A DNA stretch of 53,713 bases. It comes from Candidatus Avimonas narfae. Lineage in GTDB: Bacteria; Bacillota; Clostridia; Oscillospirales; Acutalibacteraceae. The notes beneath the pieces are model-generated. The model saw only the letters and a program-made list of their open reading frames with translations, had not been told where the DNA came from and searched no databases. This document shows positions 1 through 6,273 of this stretch, one piece after another; position 1 is the stretch's first letter, and the number at the start of each line of letters is the position of its first letter. The DNA lies in NCBI GenBank assembly GCA_904395335.1, contig CAJFNR010000036.1:1-53713 (forward strand), read 5' to 3'. The position numbers and the translations under genes are program-made.

Positions 1-294
1 GGAATCAACATCTTTTCTATCGGTGCGGCGGATGCTTCCAGTGTTGTGTACGCTGATCTGACCCTCACCTATATGGCGGAGGCTGATCCTCAGCCGACAG
101 ATCCCACCACCGATGATACGACGGCTTCCACGGATGCCACGGATTCTACAGCTGCCAGCAATTCCACTGCAGCTACTACGGGCAAGCAGAACCCCACCAC
201 CGGTGAATCCACAGCTATGATCGCTGCTGGTCTCGTTCTGATGGCGGCTTCCGCCGGCGCGGTTGTCCTGTGCGCTAAGAAGAAGGCCCGCTAA
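1..294 (+). CDS. Sortase-type surface protein, paralog 1 (5' end outside window)
   Basis: The reading frame is open from the first base, so only the C-terminal 97 residues are present. They hold the end of a beta-rich domain, a linker rich in Thr, Ser, Ala and Asp, the motif NPTTGES, a hydrophobic stretch of about 20 residues and a basic tail (KKKAR). This is the layout of a cell-wall sorting signal: motif, membrane segment, positive charges. NPxTG differs from the classical LPxTG. The anchor is nearly the same as in the three genes that follow, so this is the first visible member of a tandem family. No sortase gene lies in the window. A strong terminator follows. Its ligand or role is unknown. 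Confidence 0.8.
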   Translation, partial: GINIFSIGAADASSVVYADLTLTYMAEADPQPTDPTTDDTTASTDATDSTAASNSTAATTGKQNPTTGESTAMIAAGLVLMAASAGAVVLCAKKKAR

Positions 295-321
295 ACGATC
301 CGAAACCAATAACGACTTGCC

Positions 322-354
322 AAAAGATGGCCCACCGAAAGTGGGCCATCTTTT
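322..354 (+). terminator. Rho-independent terminator after paralog 1
   Basis: A perfect 14-bp stem (322-335 against 341-354) closes a 5-base loop CGAAA and ends in TTTT. The A-run on the left arm means it could also work on the other strand. Confidence 0.9.
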
Positions 355-643
355 ATATCCATGGGGAACCCCTTTTGGCAACGGGGTCCATACACAGAAA
401 AAAGGGATGGCCCGTTGATGGCGCAATTCCGAATGGATATGAAGTGCCCTTCCCATTTATGTGATCCTAATCTAGGATTCTATATGTGGTTTGAGAGATG
501 AGAAAATACAGCTGGTATTTTAGCGATGTGCGTTTATCCATAGGTATCTGAAAGGAAAAAGTAGTTCCAATGAGACGGTGGAGAAGACTGGCATAATAGA
601 CCTAAACAGGGAGAAACTTCTGCAAAAAAATAGGCAGTAGGTA

Positions 644-672
644 TTGCATTTTTGCTTTTAACAGTGTATACT
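644..672 (+). promoter_or_regulatory. Sigma-A promoter of surface paralog 2
   Basis: TTGCAT at 644-649 and TATACT at 667-672 with exactly 17 bases between them. The same TATACT and the same spacing occur before paralogs 3 and 4. The expected transcript would start near 679, beginning with a short GAGAA/TTCTC stem-loop (681-697) that has counterparts in the other two leaders. Confidence 0.8.
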
Positions 673-726
673 GCGTTTTAGAGAATGATGCGTTCTCAAA
701 CACTCAAATTATTTGGAGGAAAGACC

Positions 727-1494
727 ATGAGCTTGAAGAAAATTCTGGCTGTCGCTATGTGCGCGACTGTTGTGTCCGCCACGGGCGCCATGATGGCATC
801 TGCTGACGAGGAAACAATCAACTTGATGCCTGCGAACGAGGAAGCGGTTACCGCGAATAATGTGGATGTGACTTATGAAGGCGGCAAGTTGGTTATCAAG
901 GGCAGCGATGTTGAGGGCACCGTGTCCTGGACGCCTAATGCATCCTACGATTTGGTAGAGAAGGCTTTTGTGTATATTAGCTTGACTACCGATAAGGGCT
1001 TTGACGGAACAATGGCAGTTACTGCTGACGGTACAACGAGGACTCCGGGGATGTCTGCTGACTTTGGCGGCTCGTTTGGTATGACGAGCGGTTTTGGTAC
1101 AGAATTGGTTCCGGCTGGTGAGTACGTGGGCTTGGCTCTTAACACCTTAGGGGTGTTTACTTGGGATGGTACTATTGCCAAAGAAGCTGAGTCGGTTTCG
1201 GGATCGATTGGTAAGATCGAACTGAAGGTGCAGCCGGGTGCTACGATGACCGTGTCCAATCTGTATGCAGGCCCTGCGGGCTTGGATGGCAGCGAAATTC
1301 CGAACGATCCTGCGAATCCTGCGACTACTGGAAACGCGGGCGATGCTACTCAGGCTCCTGGTAACGACACCACTACCACCAAGAAGAATAATCCCTCTAC
1401 CGGCGAAAGCACGGCGATGGTCGCTTCCGGTATCGTTCTGGCGGTTGTTTCCGCCGGTGCGGTTGCCCTGACCATGAAGAAGAAGGCTCAGTAA
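727..1494 (+). CDS. NPxTG-anchored secreted protein, paralog 2
   Basis: A 255-residue secreted protein. I place the start at the ATG at 727, because TTTGGAGGA sits just upstream and the next residues (MSLKKILAVAMCATVV) match the starts of paralogs 3 and 4. The signal peptide ends near ASA-DE. A Gly/Asp/Thr-rich, probably beta-sandwich domain follows (about residues 28-195), then a low-complexity Asn/Thr/Pro linker. The end is the motif NPSTGES, a hydrophobic segment and the tail MKKKAQ. The central domain is clearly diverged from paralogs 3 and 4 but keeps SADFGxxFG and the closing MTVSNLY pattern, while the signal peptide and anchor are almost unchanged. It is a monocistronic unit with its own promoter and terminator. 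A role in binding host or dietary glycans is possible but only a guess. Confidence 0.85.
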   Translation: MSLKKILAVAMCATVVSATGAMMASADEETINLMPANEEAVTANNVDVTYEGGKLVIKGSDVEGTVSWTPNASYDLVEKAFVYISLTTDKGFDGTMAVTADGTTRTPGMSADFGGSFGMTSGFGTELVPAGEYVGLALNTLGVFTWDGTIAKEAESVSGSIGKIELKVQPGATMTVSNLYAGPAGLDGSEIPNDPANPATTGNAGDATQAPGNDTTTTKKNNPSTGESTAMVASGIVLAVVSAGAVALTMKKKAQ

Positions 1495-1520
1495 GAGTTC
1501 CCCTCTTTTTCAAGACACTA

Positions 1521-1551
1521 AAAAGCCTCCCTCATAGAGGGAGGCTTTTTT
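1521..1551 (+). terminator. Terminator after paralog 2
   Basis: A 13-bp stem (AAAAGCCTCCCTC, 1521-1533, with its complement 1537-1549) with a 3-base loop, running into a T-run. The core CCTCCCTC...GAGGGAGG is repeated in the terminator of paralog 4. Confidence 0.9.
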
Positions 1552-1646
1552 GCGCAAACAGCCCGTTTATATTTAATAGTGCAGTCCCCCATGTACAGAG
1601 TGTTGAAATCGAAAGAAGAGAGGAAATGATAACATTTCCATCAAAT

Positions 1647-1674
1647 TTGAAAGAAGGAAAGAATTATCTATACT
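1647..1674 (+). promoter_or_regulatory. Candidate promoter of a small open frame
   Basis: TTGAAA at 1647-1652 and TATACT at 1669-1674, 16 bases apart. A second TATAAT lies at 1686-1691. It precedes the possible small frame at 1708. Confidence 0.45.
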
Positions 1675-1707
1675 TTCAGCGGTAGTATAATGATATCGGT
1701 GGGGGTG

Positions 1708-1803
1708 ATGAAAGATTGGAAGTGGAATTCAAGAAAAGAGGGTGAGTCGGATAAAACAAATGCAGATCAAGATCATGTGACATGTACAAGGAGTTATCAA
1801 TAA
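1708..1803 (+). CDS. Possible 31-residue small protein
   Basis: An ATG preceded by a GGTGGGGGTG purine-rich stretch opens a 31-codon frame ending in TAA. The peptide is strongly hydrophilic (many Lys, Asp, Glu, Asn) with one Cys and two Trp, and has no signal or membrane segment. I do not recognise it. Support is limited to a promoter-like pair 34 bases upstream and a mediocre ribosome site, so it may be a chance frame in the spacer. Confidence 0.25.
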   Translation: MKDWKWNSRKEGESDKTNADQDHVTCTRSYQ

Positions 1804-1851
1804 AAAAAATTAAAGATAAATAAAATTCTATAATATCATAGATAAAAGGCC

Positions 1852-1880
1852 TTGATTTTCTTGAAGCGGGAGTGTATACT
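1852..1880 (+). promoter_or_regulatory. Sigma-A promoter of surface paralog 3
   Basis: TTGATT (1852-1857), a 17-base spacer and TATACT (1875-1880). The block GGGAGTGTATACTAATAAT is shared letter for letter with the paralog 4 promoter, so promoter and gene were duplicated together. Confidence 0.85.
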
Positions 1881-1931
1881 AATAATTAAGAGATATAGTT
1901 CTCAATCATTTATCATTTTGGAGGGAAAATC

Positions 1932-2720
1932 ATGAGCTTGAAGAAAATTCTGGCTGTTGCGATGTGCGCGACTGTTGTATCCGCTTCGGGTGCCATGATG
2001 GCATCGGCTGAGGGGGCTACTCCTGTAAACCTGATGCCGGGAGATGTTTCTGCGATCACTTGCGGTGCTGGTGGATCGGTGGAGGAGAAAGATGGGGCAG
2101 TGGTTTTTAAAGCTGGTTCTTCTGATACCAGTTTTACCTATGCCTTGAATACAGATGTGGATTTGTTGGCAACTGAGTGGGTATATTTTGATATGACGGC
2201 GACAGGTGGCTGGGATATCAAGTGGACTTCTACGGCCCTTAATGGGGATGTGAATCCGGGCCTTTCTGCGGATTTTGGCAACTTGTTTGGTAAAGTTGCT
2301 GAGGCGGGTCCGGATCAGTATGGTACGCTGATTGAAGGCGGCACTTTTGCTCCTGGTGATGTGGAAGTCGGTATTGCTGGTGCTTATACTTGGAATCAGA
2401 ATTTGCCGGATGATGGTATCGTTACGATGAAGGCTATTGAAATCAAGGTTGGTGCTAATTCTGAACTGACTTTGAAGAGCCTGTATCTGGGCGATCCGGA
2501 AGCAGCTTCTGCTGATCCCGGCACTGCTACCACGAATGATGCCGATGCTCCTGCTGCTACGACCGCAGGTTCGGCGGCTGCTACGACTGCGGCTGGTGGC
2601 AACAGTGGTACTACCAATCCTGCTACTGGTGAAAGCACTGTGATGGTTGCTTCCGGTATTGTTCTGGCGGTTGTTTCTGCCGGTGCGGTTGCCCTGACCA
2701 TGAAGAAGAAGGCTCAGTAA
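1932..2720 (+). CDS. NPxTG-anchored secreted protein, paralog 3
   Basis: A 262-residue secreted protein starting at ATG 1932 behind GGAGGG. It has an N-terminal signal peptide (MSLKKILAVAMCATVV... cut near ASA-EG) and a beta-rich central domain with one conserved Cys in AITCGAGGS. Further shared blocks are DIKWTST, SADFG, PDDGIVTMK and a final LTLKSLYLGD. An Ala/Thr-rich linker leads to NPATGES, a hydrophobic segment and MKKKAQ. It is the closest relative of paralog 4; the two align across the whole mature region with scattered substitutions. By family logic it is exported, cut at the NPxTG-type site and attached to the wall or a lipid by a sortase encoded elsewhere. The binding target is unknown. 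Confidence 0.87.
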   Translation: MSLKKILAVAMCATVVSASGAMMASAEGATPVNLMPGDVSAITCGAGGSVEEKDGAVVFKAGSSDTSFTYALNTDVDLLATEWVYFDMTATGGWDIKWTSTALNGDVNPGLSADFGNLFGKVAEAGPDQYGTLIEGGTFAPGDVEVGIAGAYTWNQNLPDDGIVTMKAIEIKVGANSELTLKSLYLGDPEAASADPGTATTNDADAPAATTAGSAAATTAAGGNSGTTNPATGESTVMVASGIVLAVVSAGAVALTMKKKAQ

Positions 2721-2740
2721 GGGAATCTGGGATTTCTTTA

Positions 2741-2793
2741 AATCATAGAGTAAAGGCCCCCTCATTTGAGGGGGCCTTTACTCTATGATTTTG
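2741..2793 (+). terminator. Long terminator hairpin after paralog 3
   Basis: A perfect 23-bp stem (2741-2763 against 2768-2790) with the 4-base loop ATTT, followed by a short T-run. It is symmetrical enough to act in both directions. The GC core carries the same CCCTC-ATTT-GAGGG heart as the terminator of paralog 4. Confidence 0.9.
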
Positions 2794-2925
2794 CTGTTTT
2801 GGAAAACGGGAGACTTATATCATGCTGCGATATACAATTAAAAATGCTCGTTTGAAGAGCAGAAGGTATTATAAACAAAAAATTAAATAAATCATAATTT
2901 TCTATATTGTAAAAGCAAAAAATCC

Positions 2926-2954
2926 TTGATATCTTTGAACTGGGAGTGTATACT
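2926..2954 (+). promoter_or_regulatory. Sigma-A promoter of surface paralog 4
   Basis: TTGATA (2926-2931), 17-base spacer, TATACT (2949-2954): close to consensus. The predicted transcript starts near 2961 with a GAGA...TCTC stem-loop, then a leader (from 2971) nearly the same as that of paralog 3. Confidence 0.88.
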
Positions 2955-3006
2955 AATAATAGAGACTCACAGTTCTCAATCATTTAAACATTTTGGAGGG
3001 AAAGGT

Positions 3007-3762
3007 ATGAGCTTGAAGAAGATTTTGGCTGTTGCGTTATGTATGACTGTTGTGTCCGCTACGGGCGCCATGATGGCATCGGCTGAAAGTGTTACTATTA
3101 ACCTAATGCCCGCAAATGTATCGGCAATTACCTGTGGTGCTGGGGGATCTGTTGAGGCAACAGATGGTGGATTTGTTTTTAAAGCTGGTTCCGCGGACAC
3201 CAGTTTTACCTATGCCTTGGACACTCAGGTCAATATGGCAGAGTTGGAGTATATGTACTTTGACTTATCTTCTACGGGCGACTGGGACATCAAATGGACG
3301 TCTACGGGCCTGAACAATGATGTGACTCCTGGTTTTTCGGCTGACTTTGGCCCTGGATTTGGCTTGGGCGATGGAGAATATGGTAATCTCCTTGCTGAGG
3401 GCACCTTTGTTCCCGGAGATGTCGAAATTAAGGCATCCGGTGCTTATACCTGGAACGGCAATCTGCCGGATGATGGAATTGTCACGATGAAGTCTATTGA
3501 AGTTAAGCTGGGTGCTGGTGCGGAAATGACTTTGAAGAACTTGTATATAAGCGATATTGATGGTGCTTCTGCTAATCCCGGTAATGCTACCACGAACAAC
3601 GCAGATGCTCCGGATGCCACGACCGTAGCTCCTACTAATAATACCACAGGAAAGACCAATCCTTCCACTGGTGAAAGCACCGCGATGATCGCTTCCGGTA
3701 TCGTTCTGGCGGTTGTTTCTGCCGGTGCGGTTGCCCTGACCATGAAGAAGAAGGCTCAGTAA
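3007..3762 (+). CDS. NPxTG-anchored secreted protein, paralog 4
   Basis: A 251-residue secreted protein. The start is the ATG at 3007, set by GGAGGG at 2996-3001 and by identity of the first residues with the sister genes; an earlier in-frame ATG at 2926 lies inside the promoter and is ruled out. The order is signal peptide, beta-rich domain with single Cys in AITCGAGGS, DIKWTST, SADFG, PDDGIVTMKSIEVK and MTLKNLY, then an Asn/Thr linker, NPSTGES, membrane segment and MKKKAQ. The last 25 residues are almost the same as in paralogs 2 and 3. It is monocistronic, with its own strong promoter and terminator. The function is unknown; surface display is the best supported statement. Confidence 0.88.
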   Translation: MSLKKILAVALCMTVVSATGAMMASAESVTINLMPANVSAITCGAGGSVEATDGGFVFKAGSADTSFTYALDTQVNMAELEYMYFDLSSTGDWDIKWTSTGLNNDVTPGFSADFGPGFGLGDGEYGNLLAEGTFVPGDVEIKASGAYTWNGNLPDDGIVTMKSIEVKLGAGAEMTLKNLYISDIDGASANPGNATTNNADAPDATTVAPTNNTTGKTNPSTGESTAMIASGIVLAVVSAGAVALTMKKKAQ

Positions 3763-3803
3763 GAGCAGGCTCTTATAGGTTGGATTCTAACACAACAGCA
3801 ACG

Positions 3804-3838
3804 AAAAAGGCCTCCCTCATTTGAGGGAGGCCTTTTTT
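3804..3838 (+). terminator. Terminator after paralog 4
   Basis: AAAAAGGCCTCCCTC pairs with GAGGGAGGCCTTTTT around the loop ATTT, followed by Ts. It closes the surface-protein array. Confidence 0.92.
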
Positions 3839-3926
3839 ATAAGACGGTTGGCTTCTGACGTCGTACACAGCAAAGGAGAAAAGCTTCCGTAAGGAGGAAG
3901 GGGGTATTCGCTTTTTCCATGGGATA

Positions 3927-3935
3927 TGGTATAAT
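3927..3935 (+). promoter_or_regulatory. Extended -10 promoter-like site
   Basis: TG at 3927-3928, one base, then a perfect TATAAT at 3930-3935, the extended -10 layout that needs little -35 sequence. The -35 position (around 3907-3912) is poor. Transcription from here would run into the 3938-3986 inverted repeat. No protein gene follows closely, so the product may be a short RNA. Confidence 0.45.
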
Positions 3936-4120
3936 GTGCCCAGGGCCTCTATGCCTGATGGCAAACAATATGGGGAGTCCCTGGGCCGACGTTGATGGCA
4001 TAATAAAGGTCGGGAGAAATGCGTTAGCCTTTCTCGGGAACGCTGCCGATCGACGTAGGCTGAGAACCGCATGGAGCAGCGTTCATGGTACAATAAAGCG
4101 TATGACGTTGCAGGATCTGT

Positions 4121-4194
4121 AAAGCCTTCCCCTTGAGGTGCGCTTCCTCTTACGAGGAAGGGTGCCCCACGAAGTGAGACGGATGAGGTGAAGA
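4121..4194 (+). repeat. Palindromic intergenic repeat
   Basis: The stretch beginning AAGCCTTCCCCTTGAGG, with CTTCCTCTTACGAGGAAG in the middle and ending GACGGATGAGGTGAAG, folds as nested hairpins and has no coding sense. From memory, elements with CCTTCCCCTT...GGATGAGGTG are scattered between genes in Oscillospirales genomes. Only one copy lies in this window, so calling it a repeat rests on that recollection. Confidence 0.5.
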
Positions 4195-4230
4195 GCTTCG
4201 TTCTTATGTTTTGAGGTACGAGAAAGCCTT

Positions 4231-4259
4231 TTGGACAACCAACCTATGATTTTTATACG
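4231..4259 (+). promoter_or_regulatory. Candidate promoter of plsY-gpsA
   Basis: TTGGAC (4231-4236) and TATACG (4254-4259), 17 bases apart, 135 bases before the plsY start. The leader contains a GC-rich hairpin (ATACCCCC 4351-4358 with GGGGGTAT 4367-4374) just ahead of the ribosome site. The hairpin lacks a T-run, so it is not a clear terminator. Confidence 0.5.
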
Positions 4260-4394
4260 GTATCATTATGGATACTTGCCTATGGTTTCCATGGTTCTAT
4301 TAAGTCAGTGGGGTCTTGGATCCATCCCACTTTGATAATGACAGAAGGGAATACCCCCTCTTTTTCGGGGGTATCCTACGAAAGGACGAACGAA

Positions 4395-5105
4395 ATGATG
4401 AATACCCTGTTGGAATTTCTCCGCACCTGTTGGCCGGCGCTGCTGGCCACTGCGCTGGCAGCCTATTTGCTGGGGAGCGTCAACTGCGCGATTATTGTGA
4501 CCCGGCTGCTGGACAAAACCGACATCCGGGAGCATGGGAGCGGAAATGCCGGAGCGACGAATGTGCTGCGCTCACAGGGAAAGCTGCCCGCGCTGTTGAC
4601 AACTATAGGGGATTTGGCCAAAAGCATCATTTCCGTCCTTCTGGGAGGCTTTTTCATGAAGGTCCTATCCCTCCCGAGTGCTTACAGCAATGAGTCTTTT
4701 GTGGTTTTCGGTGCCTATTTTGCCGGTTTGTTTTGTATCATCGGCCATATTTATCCGCTGTATTTTGGGTTCCGGGGTGGAAAGGGCGTTCTGACCACAC
4801 TGGGAATGATGCTGATTCTGGATTGGAAAGTGGCGCTGATCTGCCTGGGGATTTTTATCGTGGTGGTGGCGTTGAGTCGGATGGTTTCGCTGGGGTCCTG
4901 CTGCGCGGTGGCCTGCCTTCCCATTGTGACGGCATTGTTCCACCTCTTTGTCTATCACAGTGAGCCTCTGATGGTGGCCTTTTGTACGGTGATGGCCCTG
5001 GGGATTGCGGCCATATTGATCGGAAAGCACTGGCCGAATCTCAAGCGTATCCGCTCGGGGACAGAAAGCAAGCTCTCTTTTGGCTCCAAAAAGGGTAATT
5101 CATAA
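4395..5105 (+). CDS. plsY: Glycerol-3-phosphate acyltransferase PlsY
   Basis: A polytopic membrane enzyme that moves an acyl group from acyl-phosphate to glycerol-3-phosphate, giving lysophosphatidate, the first step of phospholipid synthesis in most Gram-positives. The 236-residue protein carries the family motifs GSGNAGATNVLR (residues 48-59), GFRGGKG (125-131) and, near the C-terminus, HWPNLKRIRSGTESK. Hydrophobic segments alternate with these cytosolic motifs as expected. The start is the ATG at 4395 after AAAGGA; a second ATG follows at once and either could serve. It is slightly longer than the usual 200-220 residues. gpsA, which makes its substrate, follows 15 bases downstream in the same operon. 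Confidence 0.95.
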   Translation: MMNTLLEFLRTCWPALLATALAAYLLGSVNCAIIVTRLLDKTDIREHGSGNAGATNVLRSQGKLPALLTTIGDLAKSIISVLLGGFFMKVLSLPSAYSNESFVVFGAYFAGLFCIIGHIYPLYFGFRGGKGVLTTLGMMLILDWKVALICLGIFIVVVALSRMVSLGSCCAVACLPIVTALFHLFVYHSEPLMVAFCTVMALGIAAILIGKHWPNLKRIRSGTESKLSFGSKKGNS

Positions 5106-5120
5106 GAAAGGGATGGCGTA

Positions 5121-6128
5121 ATGGCGAAGCTGTTTGTTATGGGGGCTGGCTGGGGAACCGCATTGGCGGTGATGTTCAACCGCTATGGACACCGGGTTTC
5201 GCTGTGGACGCCCTTTGAGGAAGAGCTGGAGGATATCCGCCGTCACGGGGAACACCGCCGTCTGCTGCCCGGTGTGCCGGTTCCGCCTTCCATTCGGCTG
5301 ACCAGTGATCTGCAGGAGGCAGGGGAGGCGGAAATCGTCCTTATGGCGGTACCCTCCTTTGCCGTGAGGGAATCCGCGGCCAAACTGCAGGGGATTCTGC
5401 GGGATGGAACCTTGGTGGTGAATGCGGGCAAGGGACTGGAAAAAGGGACCTACAAGCGGTTTACGCAGGTTATTGCCGAGGAACTGCCCGGGGCACGGGT
5501 GGTGGCATTGTCCGGACCCTCCCATGCGGAGGAGGTGGGCCGCGGGGTACCGACCACTATCGTTAGTGCTTCGGCGGATCTGGATGCCGCGGAAAGGGTG
5601 CAGGAGTTGCTGATGAATGAAACGTTCCGCATCTATGCCAACACCGATGTGGTGGGCGTAGAGCTGGGCGGGGCGATGAAGAACGTCATTGCTTTGGCGG
5701 CGGGGGTCTGCGATGGACTGGATATTGGGGACAACGCCAAAGCGGCCATGATGACGCGTGGACTCACAGAGATTGCCCGGCTGGGGGTAGCCATGGGGGC
5801 TCATTCCGAGACCTTTGCGGGGCTGTCCGGGATGGGGGATCTGATTGTTACCTGCAGTTCCCTGCATTCCCGCAACCGCCGGGCTGGGATATTGATCGGT
5901 CAGGGAAAATCCCCACAGGAGGCGGTGAAGCTGGTGGGGACGGTGGAAGGGTATTACGCCTCACTGGCCGGATGGGAGCTGTCCCAAAAGCTGGGGGTGG
6001 AGATGCCGATCACGGCCCAGTGCTACCGCATTTGTTATGAAAACCAGAGGCCGGAGGCGGCCATCGGGGAATTGATGAAGCGCCCCCGCCGTCATGAAAT
6101 CGAGGCTCCCTGGATCGGGAAATCGTGA
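5121..6128 (+). CDS. gpsA: NAD(P)-dependent glycerol-3-phosphate dehydrogenase
   Basis: Cytosolic enzyme reducing dihydroxyacetone phosphate to sn-glycerol-3-phosphate, the PlsY substrate. The 335 residues fit the family. Visible are the nucleotide-binding GAGWGTALA (8-16), NAGKGLEKGT (101-110), GPSHAEEVGRG (132-142) and GGAMKNVIALAAG (183-195), where Lys187 is the expected catalytic base. GLSGMGDLIVTC then precedes the SxxSRNRR substrate loop. The start has GAAAGGGATGG upstream. It is coupled to plsY, and a strong terminator closes the pair. Confidence 0.97.
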   Translation: MAKLFVMGAGWGTALAVMFNRYGHRVSLWTPFEEELEDIRRHGEHRRLLPGVPVPPSIRLTSDLQEAGEAEIVLMAVPSFAVRESAAKLQGILRDGTLVVNAGKGLEKGTYKRFTQVIAEELPGARVVALSGPSHAEEVGRGVPTTIVSASADLDAAERVQELLMNETFRIYANTDVVGVELGGAMKNVIALAAGVCDGLDIGDNAKAAMMTRGLTEIARLGVAMGAHSETFAGLSGMGDLIVTCSSLHSRNRRAGILIGQGKSPQEAVKLVGTVEGYYASLAGWELSQKLGVEMPITAQCYRICYENQRPEAAIGELMKRPRRHEIEAPWIGKS

Positions 6129-6136
6129 TAGGGAAG

Positions 6137-6183
6137 AGCCTCAGCCCCTTCCTTTTTCAGGGAAAGGGACTGAGGCTTTTTTT
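6137..6183 (+). terminator. Terminator after gpsA
   Basis: AGCCTCAG (6137-6144) pairs with CTGAGGCT (6170-6177). The inner CCCCTTCC/GGAAAGGG arms extend the stem, and seven Ts follow. Confidence 0.9.
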
Positions 6184-6204
6184 CTGTCTGAAAACAAAGG
6201 CACC

Positions 6205-6233
6205 TTGCTTTTTCCCCGGAATTGGGGTATAGT
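6205..6233 (+). promoter_or_regulatory. Promoter of the ceramidase-like gene
   Basis: TTGCTT (6205-6210), 17 bases, TATAGT (6228-6233); the coding start is 40 bases further on. Confidence 0.75.
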
Positions 6234-6273
6234 GCCCATAAAGGAAAAGTTATGAAAGAGGGGAAGAGGGAAA

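Larger units (their letters stand above)
295..726. other. Gene-free spacer between surface paralogs 1 and 2
   Basis: About 430 bases without a convincing gene. It holds the terminator of paralog 1 and, at its right end, the promoter and leader of paralog 2. A possible 8-codon ATG frame at 570-596 is rich in Arg but has nothing else to support it. The stretch between about 360 and 640 shows no recognisable element. Confidence 0.6.
1495..1931. other. Spacer between surface paralogs 2 and 3
   Basis: About 440 AT-rich bases. They contain the paralog 2 terminator, a promoter-like pair (TTGAAA 1647-1652, TATACT 1669-1674) with a possible 31-codon frame behind it, and the promoter and leader of paralog 3. 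No other recognisable element was seen. Confidence 0.6.
3841..4394. other. Gene-free structured region before plsY
   Basis: About 550 bases with no convincing reading frame but visible structure. There are three diverged copies of a TATAAT-like motif in the context ATGGyAyAATrAAG (near 3926, 3996 and 4086), an 8-bp inverted repeat GCCCAGGG/CCCTGGGC (3938-3945 with 3979-3986), a GAGAAA/TTTCTC pair near 4016-4038, then a palindromic repeat (4121-4194) and a promoter for plsY. A small RNA or a decayed mobile element would both fit. Confidence 0.5.

Noticed and set aside
570-596. ATG frame of 8 codons, Arg-rich, between surface paralogs 1 and 2
   Set aside because: Too short to judge. A purine-rich site lies upstream, but nothing ties it to attenuation or to the next gene.
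1902-2765. A 287-codon open frame on the minus strand across surface paralog 3
   Set aside because: It runs fully antisense to a well-supported gene, is rich in Arg, Ser and His runs typical of shadow frames, and lacks a ribosome site.
4349-4376. Hairpin ATACCCCC/GGGGGTAT before plsY as a terminator
   Set aside because: No T-run follows it on the plus strand and it lies just before the plsY ribosome site, so a leader structure is more likely.
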